64,000 bases of DNA from Mesorhizobium huakuii (lineage in GTDB: Bacteria > Pseudomonadota > Alphaproteobacteria > Rhizobiales > Rhizobiaceae): the NCBI RefSeq assembly GCF_030160235.1, contig NZ_BSNY01000021.1:124001-188000 (forward strand), written 5' to 3'. Within the stretch, counting starts at the first letter, position 1. Every line of letters begins with the position of its first letter. The notes under the pieces are model-generated. The model saw nothing but the letters and a program-made list of their open reading frames with translations. It had not been told where the DNA came from and ran no database searches. Below, piece by piece: positions 55,624 through 63,242 of this stretch. Both the position numbers and the translations under genes were made by a program.

Positions 55624-56082
55624 TCAGGCCGCCCTGGCGGCCGGCATCGGATGAATGGCCTGGAACGGGATGCACAGCCGGTTCCAGGTGTTGATCATGC
55701 CGAGCGCGACGGACAGCTTGACCAGTTCCTCTTCCGAGAAATGCTCGAGCGTGCGGGCATAGAGCTCATCCGACACACCATTATCGGCGATCAGCGTCAC
55801 CGCCTCGGTCCAGGCGAAGGCGGCGCGCTCGCGTTCGGAAAACAGCGGCGATTCCTTCCAGGCCGCGACGAGATAGAGCCGCTGCTCGGTCTCGCCGTCG
55901 CGCCGCGCCTCGCGGCTGTGCATCTCGACGCAGAAGGAACAGCCATTGATCTGCGAGGCCCTGAGCTTGATCAGGTGCAGCAGGCCGACCTCCAGCCCGC
56001 ATTCATCGACCGCCTTGTTGAGCGCCGACACCGCCTTCATGATCTCCGGCGCCTTGGCGAAGAATTGCAGTCTCTGTTTCAT
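55624..56082 (-). CDS. Carboxymuconolactone decarboxylase/AhpD-like protein
   Basis: A 152-residue AhpD-like alkylhydroperoxidase-fold protein. The redox motif CxxC with its following His is intact: INGCSFCVEMHSREAR. Such proteins reduce peroxides or act as peroxidase partners. The start at 56082 has AAGGA upstream. It sits between an Rrf2 regulator and a DoxX gene, which supports a redox-stress function. Confidence 0.87.
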   Translation of the reverse strand: MKQRLQFFAKAPEIMKAVSALNKAVDECGLEVGLLHLIKLRASQINGCSFCVEMHSREARRDGETEQRLYLVAAWKESPLFSERERAAFAWTEAVTLIADNGVSDELYARTLEHFSEEELVKLSVALGMINTWNRLCIPFQAIHPMPAARAA

Positions 56083-56099
56083 CTGATGTCCTTTCACAT

Positions 56100-56618
56100 C
56101 TACTTTTGCGGGGTGGAACTGGATTTCTGCGGCCGCTGGTGACGCGCCACGAAGGCACAGCTCGCGGCAAAGGATCTCGGATCGCCCTCGGCCGCGTAGT
56201 CCGCCACGACGTCGGACAGCTTCACTTCGGCGAGCGCTGCCCGATAGGCGCGCTCAGCCTTGAGCATCGCGGCATTGATGCCGCAGGGTTTGACATAGGC
56301 CGAGGCATCGATCTTGACCGGACCGTTGCGGCGGATCTCGCCGCAACGAAACGCCGGTTCGCGCCCTTCGATGGCCAGCACGATATCGAGCAGCGTGATG
56401 CGTTCAGCCGGCCGCGCCAGCCGGTAGCCGCCCGCTGGACCCGATACCGATTCCAGGATGCGCTCGGCCGTCAGCATGTTGAGGTGCTTCAGCAGATAGC
56501 TCGGCGACAGGCCGAAACATTCAGCGAGAGCAGCGCCCGGCATGGTGCTGTTGCCCTCGACACTTGCCAGCGTGGCCGCGCAGTGGATGGCCGCCTCAAC
56601 GCCCTCGCCCAGCTTCAT
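56100..56618 (-). CDS. Rrf2-family regulator
   Basis: A 172-residue Rrf2 regulator with a winged helix (about 5-80; ALAECFGLSPSYLLKHLNML) and a downstream region with cysteines in FRCGEIR and VKPCGIN. Rrf2 proteins often hold an Fe-S cluster or sense redox state through such cysteines; a third Cys occurs near residue 154 (SCAF). AGGAGG stands six bases before the ATG. It heads the AhpD-like/DoxX cluster. Confidence 0.88.
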   Translation of the reverse strand: MKLGEGVEAAIHCAATLASVEGNSTMPGAALAECFGLSPSYLLKHLNMLTAERILESVSGPAGGYRLARPAERITLLDIVLAIEGREPAFRCGEIRRNGPVKIDASAYVKPCGINAAMLKAERAYRAALAEVKLSDVVADYAAEGDPRSFAASCAFVARHQRPQKSSSTPQK

Positions 56619-56638
56619 GATGCCGACCTCCTATTTAT

Positions 56639-56668
56639 GGATATTTCTTATCGTGGATAATTCTTATC
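56639..56668. promoter_or_regulatory. Tandem repeat operator of the Rrf2 cluster
   Basis: GGATATTTCTTATC (56639-56652) and GGATAATTCTTATC (56655-56668) differ at one base and repeat every 16 bases. The second contains the inverted repeat GATAA-N3-TTATC. It lies 21-50 bases upstream of the Rrf2 start. Confidence 0.6.
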
Positions 56669-56682
56669 TGCAATAAGAAAAG

Positions 56683-56711
56683 AAAAACGGCGCCCGAAAG
56701 CACCGTTTTTT
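56683..56711 (-). terminator. Intrinsic terminator of the preT-preA operon
   Basis: On the minus strand AAAAAACGGTGC pairs with GCGCCGTTTTT across TTTCGG and runs into TTTTTCTTTTC. It starts 13 bases past the preA stop. Confidence 0.88.
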
Positions 56712-56723
56712 GAGTATCTGCGG

Positions 56724-58037
56724 CTACTCCGCGGCCACCTTGGCCATCGGGTTGTTCGGATGCGTCGTCCAGTTGGCGTAGATCGGCGACACCGGCTTGC
56801 CGGTGCGCTGGTCCATGACGCCGGCGGCCAGCGGCTCCATGGTGATGCAGTTCTCGACCGGGCAGACATTGACGCACAGATTGCAGCCGACGCACTCGGC
56901 CTCGATCACCTCGAAATGCCTGACGCCATCAACCATGCTGGTGATCGCCTGGTGCGAGGTGTCCTCGCAGGCGATGTGGCAGCGGCCGCATTTGATGCAG
57001 GCATCCTGGTCGATATGCGCCTTGGCGACATAGTTGAGGTTGAGATACTGCCAGTCGGTGACGTTGGGCGTGGCGCGGCCGATAATGTCGTCCAGCGAAC
57101 GGTGGCCCTTCTCGTCCATCCAGTTTTCGAGACCGGCGATCATCTCCTGCACGATCTTGAAACCATAGGTCATCGCCGCCGTGCAGACCTGCACATTGCC
57201 GGCGCCGAGCGCCATGAATTCGGCGGCGTCGCGCCAGGTGGTGATGCCGCCAATGCCCGAGATCGGCAAGCCGCGCGTTTCCGGATCGCGCGCGATCTCG
57301 GCCACCATGTTCATGGCGATCGGCTTTACCGCCGGGCCGCAATAGCCGCCATGCGAGCCCTTGCCGTCGATGGTCGGCATCGGCGCGAAACTGTCGAGAT
57401 CGACACCGGTGATCGAATTGATGGTGTTGATCAGCGACACCGCGTCGGTGCCACCGGCATGCGCCGCACGCGCCGGCTTGCGGATGTCGGTGATGTTGGG
57501 CGTCAGCTTGGTGATGACGGGCATGCGCGTATATTGCTTGCACCAGCGCACCACCATTTCGATATATTCCGGCACCTGGCCGACGGCGGCACCCATGCCG
57601 CGTTCCGACATGCCGTGCGGGCAGCCGAAATTGAGCTCGATGCCGTCGGCGCCGGTCTCCTCGACCAGCGGCAGGATGGCTTTCCAGCTTGCCTCTTCGC
57701 AAGGCACCATGATCGAGGCGATGAGCGCGCGGTCGGGCCAGTCCATCTTGACCTGCTTCATCTCACGCAGATTGGTCTGCAGGTCGCGGTCGGTGATCAG
57801 TTCGATGTTGTTGAGGCCAAGCAGGCGCCGGTCGGCGCCCCAGATCGCGCCGTAGCGCGGGCCGTTGACGTTGACCACCGGCGGACCTTCCTCGCCAAGC
57901 GTCTTCCACACCACGCCACCCCAGCCTGCCTTGAAGGCGCGGATGACGTTGTAGGCCTTGTCGGTCGGCGGCGCCGAGGCCAGCCAGAACGGATTTGGCG
58001 ATTTGATGCCGACGAAATTGTTGCGGAGGTCTGCCAT
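56724..58037 (-). CDS. preA: NAD-dependent dihydropyrimidine dehydrogenase subunit PreA
   Basis: A 437-residue protein: a DHO-dehydrogenase-type flavin barrel (about 5-310) with the active-site Cys in NFGCPHGMSERGMG, then two ferredoxin-type clusters CIKCGRCHIACEDTSH and CVGCNLCVNVCPVENC. PreA with PreT reduces uracil or thymine to the dihydropyrimidine, the first step of the reductive pathway. It ends with a terminator. A methyltransferase gene ends 12 bases before its start, so preT-methyltransferase-preA is one operon. Confidence 0.95.
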   Translation of the reverse strand: MADLRNNFVGIKSPNPFWLASAPPTDKAYNVIRAFKAGWGGVVWKTLGEEGPPVVNVNGPRYGAIWGADRRLLGLNNIELITDRDLQTNLREMKQVKMDWPDRALIASIMVPCEEASWKAILPLVEETGADGIELNFGCPHGMSERGMGAAVGQVPEYIEMVVRWCKQYTRMPVITKLTPNITDIRKPARAAHAGGTDAVSLINTINSITGVDLDSFAPMPTIDGKGSHGGYCGPAVKPIAMNMVAEIARDPETRGLPISGIGGITTWRDAAEFMALGAGNVQVCTAAMTYGFKIVQEMIAGLENWMDEKGHRSLDDIIGRATPNVTDWQYLNLNYVAKAHIDQDACIKCGRCHIACEDTSHQAITSMVDGVRHFEVIEAECVGCNLCVNVCPVENCITMEPLAAGVMDQRTGKPVSPIYANWTTHPNNPMAKVAAE

Positions 58038-58049
58038 GACAGGTCCCTT

Positions 58050-58892
58050 TCAGCCGAGACGAAGAAGCAGTTCGACGGGTGCGAGAATGCCGCCTTCAAG
58101 CGCGGCGGTGAGATTGGCGATCTTGGTGGCGGCATCCTCGCCCATGACGAGGCCGACGCCGGGCGGCGGCTTCTTGCCCTCGGCCTGCGCGGCGGCCACC
58201 CGGGCACGTATCGCGGCGAAGAACTCGACGGCAAAAGCGCCGCGCTGTCTCTCGGCGACTACGGAGAAACCGGAAGCTGTAGCCGCTGAACGATAGTCGT
58301 CAGGCGTGGCGACGAAGGACATGGTCTCGTTGGAAGCCCACGGCAGCGGATAGGTCAGCGCGCCGGCCTTCAGCCGCATCACGTCGTAGACGGCAAAGAC
58401 GCCGCCCGGCTTGAGCACGCGCGCGGCCTCGCTCATCAGTTTTTTCTTGTCGGGAAGGTTCATGCCGACATGCAGGATCATGGCGGCGTCGAAGCTGGCA
58501 TCGGCGAACGGCATGTCCAGCGCGCTGCCTTGCACGAAGTGCGTGCTGTCGGCCATGCCCGTGCGCTTCGACAGGCTGGCCGCGATGTCGACATAGCTTT
58601 GCGTGAGATCGATGCCGGTGACATCGGCGCCGGCCTCGTTGGCGGCGAAACGGGCGGGACCGCCCACCCCCGATCCGATGTCGAGCAGCCTGGCTCCCGG
58701 TTTCAAACCCATCTGCCCGATGAGTTCCCTTGTGGCGGCGATACCGCCAATGTGGAATTCGTCGACCGCCTCAAGATCGCCGGCGCGCAGATGGGCGACG
58801 TCCACGCCGGTATTGGCGAGCGCGGCAAGGATGCGCTGCTCGAGACCGGATATGTCGTAGTGACGGGCGATGCCCGGTTCCACCGTGGCCAT
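58050..58892 (-). CDS. SAM-dependent methyltransferase embedded between preT and preA
   Basis: A 280-residue class I methyltransferase: motif I LLDIGSGVGG at 69-78, motif II VTGIDLTQSYVDIA, a MPFADASFDAA motif and motif V LKPGGVFAVYDVM. It resembles the UbiE/sarcosine-dimethylglycine-methyltransferase-like group, and the first 40 residues carry a Cys-free variable region. It lies 5 bases after preT and 12 before preA, so it is translated from the same message. No methylation step is known in the reductive pyrimidine pathway; the substrate could be a modified pyrimidine, a detoxification target or something unrelated. Confidence 0.86.
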   Translation of the reverse strand: MATVEPGIARHYDISGLEQRILAALANTGVDVAHLRAGDLEAVDEFHIGGIAATRELIGQMGLKPGARLLDIGSGVGGPARFAANEAGADVTGIDLTQSYVDIAASLSKRTGMADSTHFVQGSALDMPFADASFDAAMILHVGMNLPDKKKLMSEAARVLKPGGVFAVYDVMRLKAGALTYPLPWASNETMSFVATPDDYRSAATASGFSVVAERQRGAFAVEFFAAIRARVAAAQAEGKKPPPGVGLVMGEDAATKIANLTAALEGGILAPVELLLRLG

Positions 58893-58897
58893 GATCC

Positions 58898-60253
58898 TTA
58901 TCCCTGCGTCAGACTCCTGTGTATGCTTTCCGCCGCATCGCGCCCTTGCGCCACGGCCGAGACGGTCAGGTCGTCACCGCCGAAAATGCAGTCGCCGCCG
59001 GCCCAGACTTTCGCCAGCGAAGTGCGTCCTTCCGCATCGACCTTGATGCGGCCGGCTTCGAGGTCGATCGCGGCTCCGCTGCCATTGAGCGCGGCCGGGA
59101 CAAAACTCTGGCCGATGGCCTTGAACACCTGGTCGGCGACCAATGTCAGCGTCTCGCCGGTGCCGGCGAGCTTGTCGCCCTTCAATGCCGTGTATTCGAG
59201 TTCAATGGCCGACACCTTGCCGCCGTCAGCGATGACGCGCTTCGGCTGCAGCCAGTGGCGGATGGTGACGCCATTGGCGGCCGCCAGATCCTGCTCGAAC
59301 CCGGAGGCGTTCATGTGCTCCTGGCCGCGCCGGTAGCAGATCGTCACCTCCTCGGCGCCGAGCAGCTTCGACTGCACGGCGGCGTCGATCGCCGTCATGC
59401 CGCCGCCGATGACGACGACGCGGCGGCCGACCGGTAGGCCGGAGAGATCGCTGGCCTGGCGCAGTTCGGCGATGAACTCCACCGCGTTGGTGACGCCTTC
59501 GGCATCCTCGCCATCGGCGCGCAGCGCATTGACCCCGCCAAGCCCCATGCCGAGGAAAACCGCGTCGTAATTGCGGATCAGGTCGGAGAGCTGATAGTCG
59601 CGGCCGAGTGCCTTGCCGTTCTGGATGTCGATGCCGCCGATCGCGGTGACATAGTCGACCTCGGCCTGGGCGAAATTGTCGACGCTCTTATAGGCGGCGA
59701 TACCGTATTCGTTGAGGCCGCCGGCCTTCGGCCGCGCCTCCAGTATGGTGACGTCATGGCCATGGCGGGCGAGCCGGTGCGCGGCGGCAAGGCCGGCCGG
59801 GCCGGCGCCGACCACGGCAATCGTCTTCCCGGTCGGCTCCGGACGCGGATAAAACTGCTTGTTCTCGGCCATCGCGACATCGGTGGCGTAGCGCTGCAGG
59901 CGGCCGATCTGCACCGGCTTGCCTTCCGCCACCTCGCGCACGCAGACCTCTTCGCACAGCGTCTCGGTCGGGCAGACGCGGGCACACATCCCGCCAAGGA
60001 TGTTCTGGTCGAAGATGGTCTTGGCCGACCCGATCGGATTGCCGGTCGAAATCTGGCGGATGAACAGCGGAATGTCGATCGAGGTCGGACACGCGTTCAT
60101 GCACGGCGCGTCATAACAGAAATAGCAGCGGTCGGATTCGACCAGCGCCTCGTGATGATCGAGCGGCGGATGCAGGTCGGAAAAATTGTCCGCGTACTGG
60201 TCGGGCGCAAGCCGGCCGCCGACGATACCTTCCTTGAACTGGCCTTCTGGCAT
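58898..60253 (-). CDS. preT: NAD(P)-dependent dihydropyrimidine dehydrogenase subunit PreT
   Basis: A 451-residue GltD/PreT-type flavoprotein. The N-terminal part has cluster ligands CYFCYDAPCMNACP and CARVCPTETLCEEVC; the FAD site is VVGAGPAGLAAA near 147 and the NAD(P)H site VVIGGGMTAIDAA near 285. It passes electrons from NAD(P)H to PreA. It is the first gene of the operon, with a RutR-type operator 51 bases upstream. Confidence 0.95.
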   Translation of the reverse strand: MPEGQFKEGIVGGRLAPDQYADNFSDLHPPLDHHEALVESDRCYFCYDAPCMNACPTSIDIPLFIRQISTGNPIGSAKTIFDQNILGGMCARVCPTETLCEEVCVREVAEGKPVQIGRLQRYATDVAMAENKQFYPRPEPTGKTIAVVGAGPAGLAAAHRLARHGHDVTILEARPKAGGLNEYGIAAYKSVDNFAQAEVDYVTAIGGIDIQNGKALGRDYQLSDLIRNYDAVFLGMGLGGVNALRADGEDAEGVTNAVEFIAELRQASDLSGLPVGRRVVVIGGGMTAIDAAVQSKLLGAEEVTICYRRGQEHMNASGFEQDLAAANGVTIRHWLQPKRVIADGGKVSAIELEYTALKGDKLAGTGETLTLVADQVFKAIGQSFVPAALNGSGAAIDLEAGRIKVDAEGRTSLAKVWAGGDCIFGGDDLTVSAVAQGRDAAESIHRSLTQG

Positions 60254-60303
60254 TGTCAGTTCCCCATGTTTTCGTTTTGGGGAAGGCTAGCACGTTTTAT
60301 TTT

Positions 60304-60319
60304 TTTATCAATTGGTCAA
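60304..60319. promoter_or_regulatory. RutR-type operator upstream of preT
   Basis: TTTATCAATTGGTCAA matches 12 of 14 fixed positions of TTGACCANNTGGTCAA, with a perfect right half TGGTCAA. It is centred about 58 bases upstream of the preT start. Confidence 0.78.
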
Positions 60320-60351
60320 TTTTCGACGCAAGTCGCTGAAAAGGCTCGATA

Positions 60352-60378
60352 ATAACATGATTTTTTTACTCATGTTAT
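60352..60378. repeat. AT-rich perfect inverted repeat ATAACATGA...TCATGTTAT
   Basis: Nine-base arms around a TTTTTTTAC loop. It overlaps the TAA stop of the gamma-glutamylcyclotransferase gene. It may be its terminator or a second regulatory site for preT. Confidence 0.55.
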
Positions 60379-61109
60379 GCGATGGACGGCTGCTCCTGCC
60401 TGGGTGCGCTGCCCTCGTCGACCGGCCGGCCATGGAGTGCCCGGACCTCGGCCGCCACCAGCTCCTGCAGCCGCCACAGATTTCGGTCGTGGATGCCGAA
60501 CGCCTCGAGATGGCTGATTGTGTTGTAGAGATATTCGGCGCCGGAACCGATGTGGCCGCAGGCCCTGGCCAATATGCTCGCAACTCTGTCCAGCGGCTGG
60601 CTGAGCGAAGTTCCCCTGCCCTTCACGCCAACCCAGAAGCCGAGCGCCCGCAACGCGCCTTGCGCCGTATGCACCGGCAGCCACCTTACCGAGCTGACGC
60701 TCTCATGATCGCTGATCTCGCGGCGCAGCAGCCTTTCGATCTGCGCCGGCTTTTCGCCCTCCGGCAAGCGGTAGATCACCCCGTTGCAGCGCCCGCCGCG
60801 TTCGAGCGCCATCATCAGCCCCGGCTGCGCGGCACTGCCGCGCCAGCGCACCATGTCGAGGCAGAAGGAGCGATGCCAGCCGAAGGCCGTGGCGAGCCGT
60901 TGCTCGATCGATTCGAATTCCGGCTTCCAGATCAGCGAGCCGTAGGCGAACACCCACAGCGGCCCCTCGTCCGCTTCAGTGGAAAGCCGCGTTGCAAGAG
61001 CCTGGAAATCTTCATCGTTCAGCTCCGTCCAACTCGGGTCCGGGCCGGGATCGGCCTCTTCCCTGTGGCACAGTGCGACAAGCTCAGGCGTGAGCGACAT
61101 CTGGCGCAT
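60375..61109 (-). CDS. ChaC-like glutathione-specific gamma-glutamylcyclotransferase
   Basis: A 244-residue protein with the GGCT motif VFAYGSLIWKPEF near residue 53 and a central GGRCNGVIYRLPEG. ChaC enzymes cleave glutathione to Cys-Gly and 5-oxoproline. AGGGGG stands six bases before the ATG at 61109. The 5-oxoproline formed would be the substrate of the 5-oxoprolinase family found at 1747-5379, though the two genes are far apart. Confidence 0.88.
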   Translation of the reverse strand: MRQMSLTPELVALCHREEADPGPDPSWTELNDEDFQALATRLSTEADEGPLWVFAYGSLIWKPEFESIEQRLATAFGWHRSFCLDMVRWRGSAAQPGLMMALERGGRCNGVIYRLPEGEKPAQIERLLRREISDHESVSSVRWLPVHTAQGALRALGFWVGVKGRGTSLSQPLDRVASILARACGHIGSGAEYLYNTISHLEAFGIHDRNLWRLQELVAAEVRALHGRPVDEGSAPRQEQPSIA

Positions 61110-61274
61110 GAACAACCCCCTTGCCGTACAGAAATCGAAAATCGCGGGGCACGCAACCGGGAACGCATGTCATGGGCGGGCATTATTGTCCGGGCGGTTG
61201 TAGGATTTCCTTGGCCAGGATCGTCCTGAGGTGGATCGGACAACGATCGATGCTGAACGGTGAGGAGACCGACC

Positions 61275-62051
61275 ATGCCGAAATCCCCGATGCCCTTCTT
61301 CTGGTACGAGCTGATGACTTCAGACCTCGACGCCGCCGAGGCCTTCTATACCAAGGTTGTCGGCTGGACGGCGCAGCCCTTCGACAAGGCCCCCGGCATG
61401 CCGCGCTATACCGTCATGAATGTCGGCGAGCGCGGCGTCGGCGGGCTGATGACCATGCCCGAGGATGTCAAGAAGATGGGCGCGCCGCCGGCCTGGCTCG
61501 GATACATCCACACGAAGGATGTCGACGCCGCGACGAAATCCTTGAAAGCCGCCGGCGGCGGCGTTCACTGCGAACCCAGCGACATTCCGGGCGTCGGCCG
61601 CTTTGCCGTCGTCGCCGACCCACAAGGCGCGACCTTCATGTTCCTGCAGCCGAACGGCCCCGACCAGCCCGTCGTGCCGGCCAGCACGCCTGGCCATATC
61701 GGCTGGAACGAGCTCTACACCAGCGACTGGAAGGCGGCGTTCGATTTCTATTCCGGCCAGTTCGGCTGGACCAACGCCGGCGAATTCGACATGGGCCCGA
61801 TGGGCACCTACCAGACTTTTACGGCCGGCCCCGAATCCGGCGGCGGCATCATGAACAAGCCCGCGCAAATCCCCGTCCCGGTCTGGCAGTTCTATTTCAA
61901 CGTCACCGGCATCGACGCGGCCGCGAAACGCGTCACCGACAATGGCGGCAAGATCCTGATGGGGCCGATGGACGTCCCCGGCGGCAGCTGGATCGTGCAG
62001 TGCCAGGACCCGCAAGGCGCGCACTTCGCGCTGATGGCGCCGGTGCGCTGA
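61275..62051 (+). CDS. Double VOC-domain protein
   Basis: A 258-residue protein with two glyoxalase/VOC domains: one starting FFWYELMTSDLDAAEAFYTKV (about 7-120), the other starting GWNELYTSDWKAAFDFYSGQF (about 137-255). Members of this family are annotated as glyoxalases or as hydroxylases of natural-product pathways; function here unknown. GAGGAG stands upstream of the ATG at 61275. It is divergent from the ChaC-like gene. Confidence 0.85.
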   Translation: MPKSPMPFFWYELMTSDLDAAEAFYTKVVGWTAQPFDKAPGMPRYTVMNVGERGVGGLMTMPEDVKKMGAPPAWLGYIHTKDVDAATKSLKAAGGGVHCEPSDIPGVGRFAVVADPQGATFMFLQPNGPDQPVVPASTPGHIGWNELYTSDWKAAFDFYSGQFGWTNAGEFDMGPMGTYQTFTAGPESGGGIMNKPAQIPVPVWQFYFNVTGIDAAAKRVTDNGGKILMGPMDVPGGSWIVQCQDPQGAHFALMAPVR

Positions 62052-62076
62052 CGGCAACACCGCCGGCACGAAGCGA

Positions 62077-62108
62077 CGGCCTTTCATCGCACCACCGATG
62101 AAAGGCCG
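62077..62108. terminator. Perfect hairpin between convergent genes
   Basis: Arms CGGCCTTTCATCG (62077-62089) and CGATGAAAGGCCG (62096-62108) around CACCAC. It has no U-tract. It separates the VOC gene from the convergent secreted-protein gene. Confidence 0.7.
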
Positions 62109-62127
62109 CACTGCTCTGTTTGCCGCT

Positions 62128-62616
62128 TTATTCCGGCGTCAGCACAGCAACCTTCAGTTCGGCCTTTTTCGCGCCGCTGAACTGGACGGTGGCCGGCCCG
62201 GCCGCAAGCTTGAAGCGTACGCTCTTGCGGATGCCGGGGCAGGTTTTCACACCGCTATAGCCCGCCGACTTGATGGCCTTGCCGTCCTGGATGACGTCGA
62301 TCCAGGCCTCGCCCGACAGGCTGATCTGAATGGCTCCCCCGGCCGGCACGTCCACACTGGCGACGGCACCGAACGTGCCATCCGCCGGCGCACGCTCGGG
62401 CGGCAGCGTAAAGCCGGCTTTCTCCGCCGGAACCAATGCCAGGTCCGCGGCAGCGCCTACAGCCAGCTCCGCTCCAGCCGGCGTTGCGGGCGCTGCGGCA
62501 AACAGCGCCTGTTCCCGCGTGACGGGCCATTTGAAGGCCTCGCAACCGGCGTCCTCGGCCATGGCGAAGCTGGTGCCTGCAAGGATGGCGAATAGGCTGA
62601 TAACGACTTTTTTCAT
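62128..62616 (-). CDS. Exported hypothetical protein
   Basis: A 162-residue protein with a signal peptide (MKKVVISLFAIL..., cleavage near AMA-ED, residue 20). Segments FTLPPERAPADGTFGAVASVDVPAGGAIQISLSGEAWIDV suggest a beta-sandwich domain. Cysteines occur in AGCEAF and KTCPGIR. I recognise no family name. It is convergent with the VOC gene. Confidence 0.6.
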   Translation of the reverse strand: MKKVVISLFAILAGTSFAMAEDAGCEAFKWPVTREQALFAAAPATPAGAELAVGAAADLALVPAEKAGFTLPPERAPADGTFGAVASVDVPAGGAIQISLSGEAWIDVIQDGKAIKSAGYSGVKTCPGIRKSVRFKLAAGPATVQFSGAKKAELKVAVLTPE

Positions 62617-62818
62617 GGCAAGGGAACCCACAGATTCAGAGTGTCCGTCTCAATACAACCATAGCGCTATAAATGCAACCATGGCGTGAACGATATCAAA
62701 GGTGAAACTGGGGAACATTTCCAATCACCGATTGTTGATGGTGCTCCATGGGAAGTGAATGGTCCATCGCCGGGCAACGATCTATGGCCGGACAGGGAGG
62801 GTGAAAATGGAGTTTTAG

Positions 62819-63211
62819 ATGAAGCTTTTTGACGGCCTCTCCAGATACCAGCCGCAGGCGCTCGGCGTGCTGCGCATGATGACCGCGCTGCAATTCGTCG
62901 AACATGGCAGCCAGAAACTGTTCAACTTTCCCGCCAGCGCCGAGCCTCACGTCCTCACCGGGTTGACGACGGCCGCCGGCATCCTCGAATTCGCCGGCGG
63001 CATCCTGCTGGCGCTCGGCCTGTTCACTCGGCCCGTCGCGTTCCTTCTGGCCGGCGAAATGGCGATCGCCTATTTCATGGCGCACTACCCGCGCGATTTC
63101 TTCCCCATCAACAACAGCGGCGATTCGGCAATCTCGTTCTGCTTCATCTTCCTCTATCTGGTCTTCGCCGGCGCCGGCGCCTTTGCGCTGGACAATCGCG
63201 GCAAGGCCTGA
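62819..63211 (+). CDS. DoxX-family membrane protein
   Basis: A 130-residue DoxX protein with four helices; the conserved FVEHGSQKLFNFP near residue 28 and LEFAGGILLALGLFTRPVA near 62 are typical of the DoxX/SURF4-like group. GGGAGGG stands upstream. It is unrelated in sequence detail to the DoxX protein at 55179-55556. A hairpin terminator follows. Confidence 0.85.
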   Translation: MKLFDGLSRYQPQALGVLRMMTALQFVEHGSQKLFNFPASAEPHVLTGLTTAAGILEFAGGILLALGLFTRPVAFLLAGEMAIAYFMAHYPRDFFPINNSGDSAISFCFIFLYLVFAGAGAFALDNRGKA

Positions 63212-63218
63212 TGTCCCC

Positions 63219-63242
63219 GCGGGGGTGAGCCTTCACCCCCGC
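63219..63242. terminator. Bidirectional hairpin overlapping the GcvT-domain stop codon
   Basis: Perfect ten-base arms GCGGGGGTGA and TCACCCCCGC with loop GCCT. The TGA stop of the minus-strand dehydrogenase lies inside the second arm. Confidence 0.72.

Noticed and set aside
56760-58289. 509-codon open frame antisense to preA and the methyltransferase gene
   Set aside because: It spans the ends of two real genes on the other strand and has no ribosome binding site or domain; a product of high GC at third positions.
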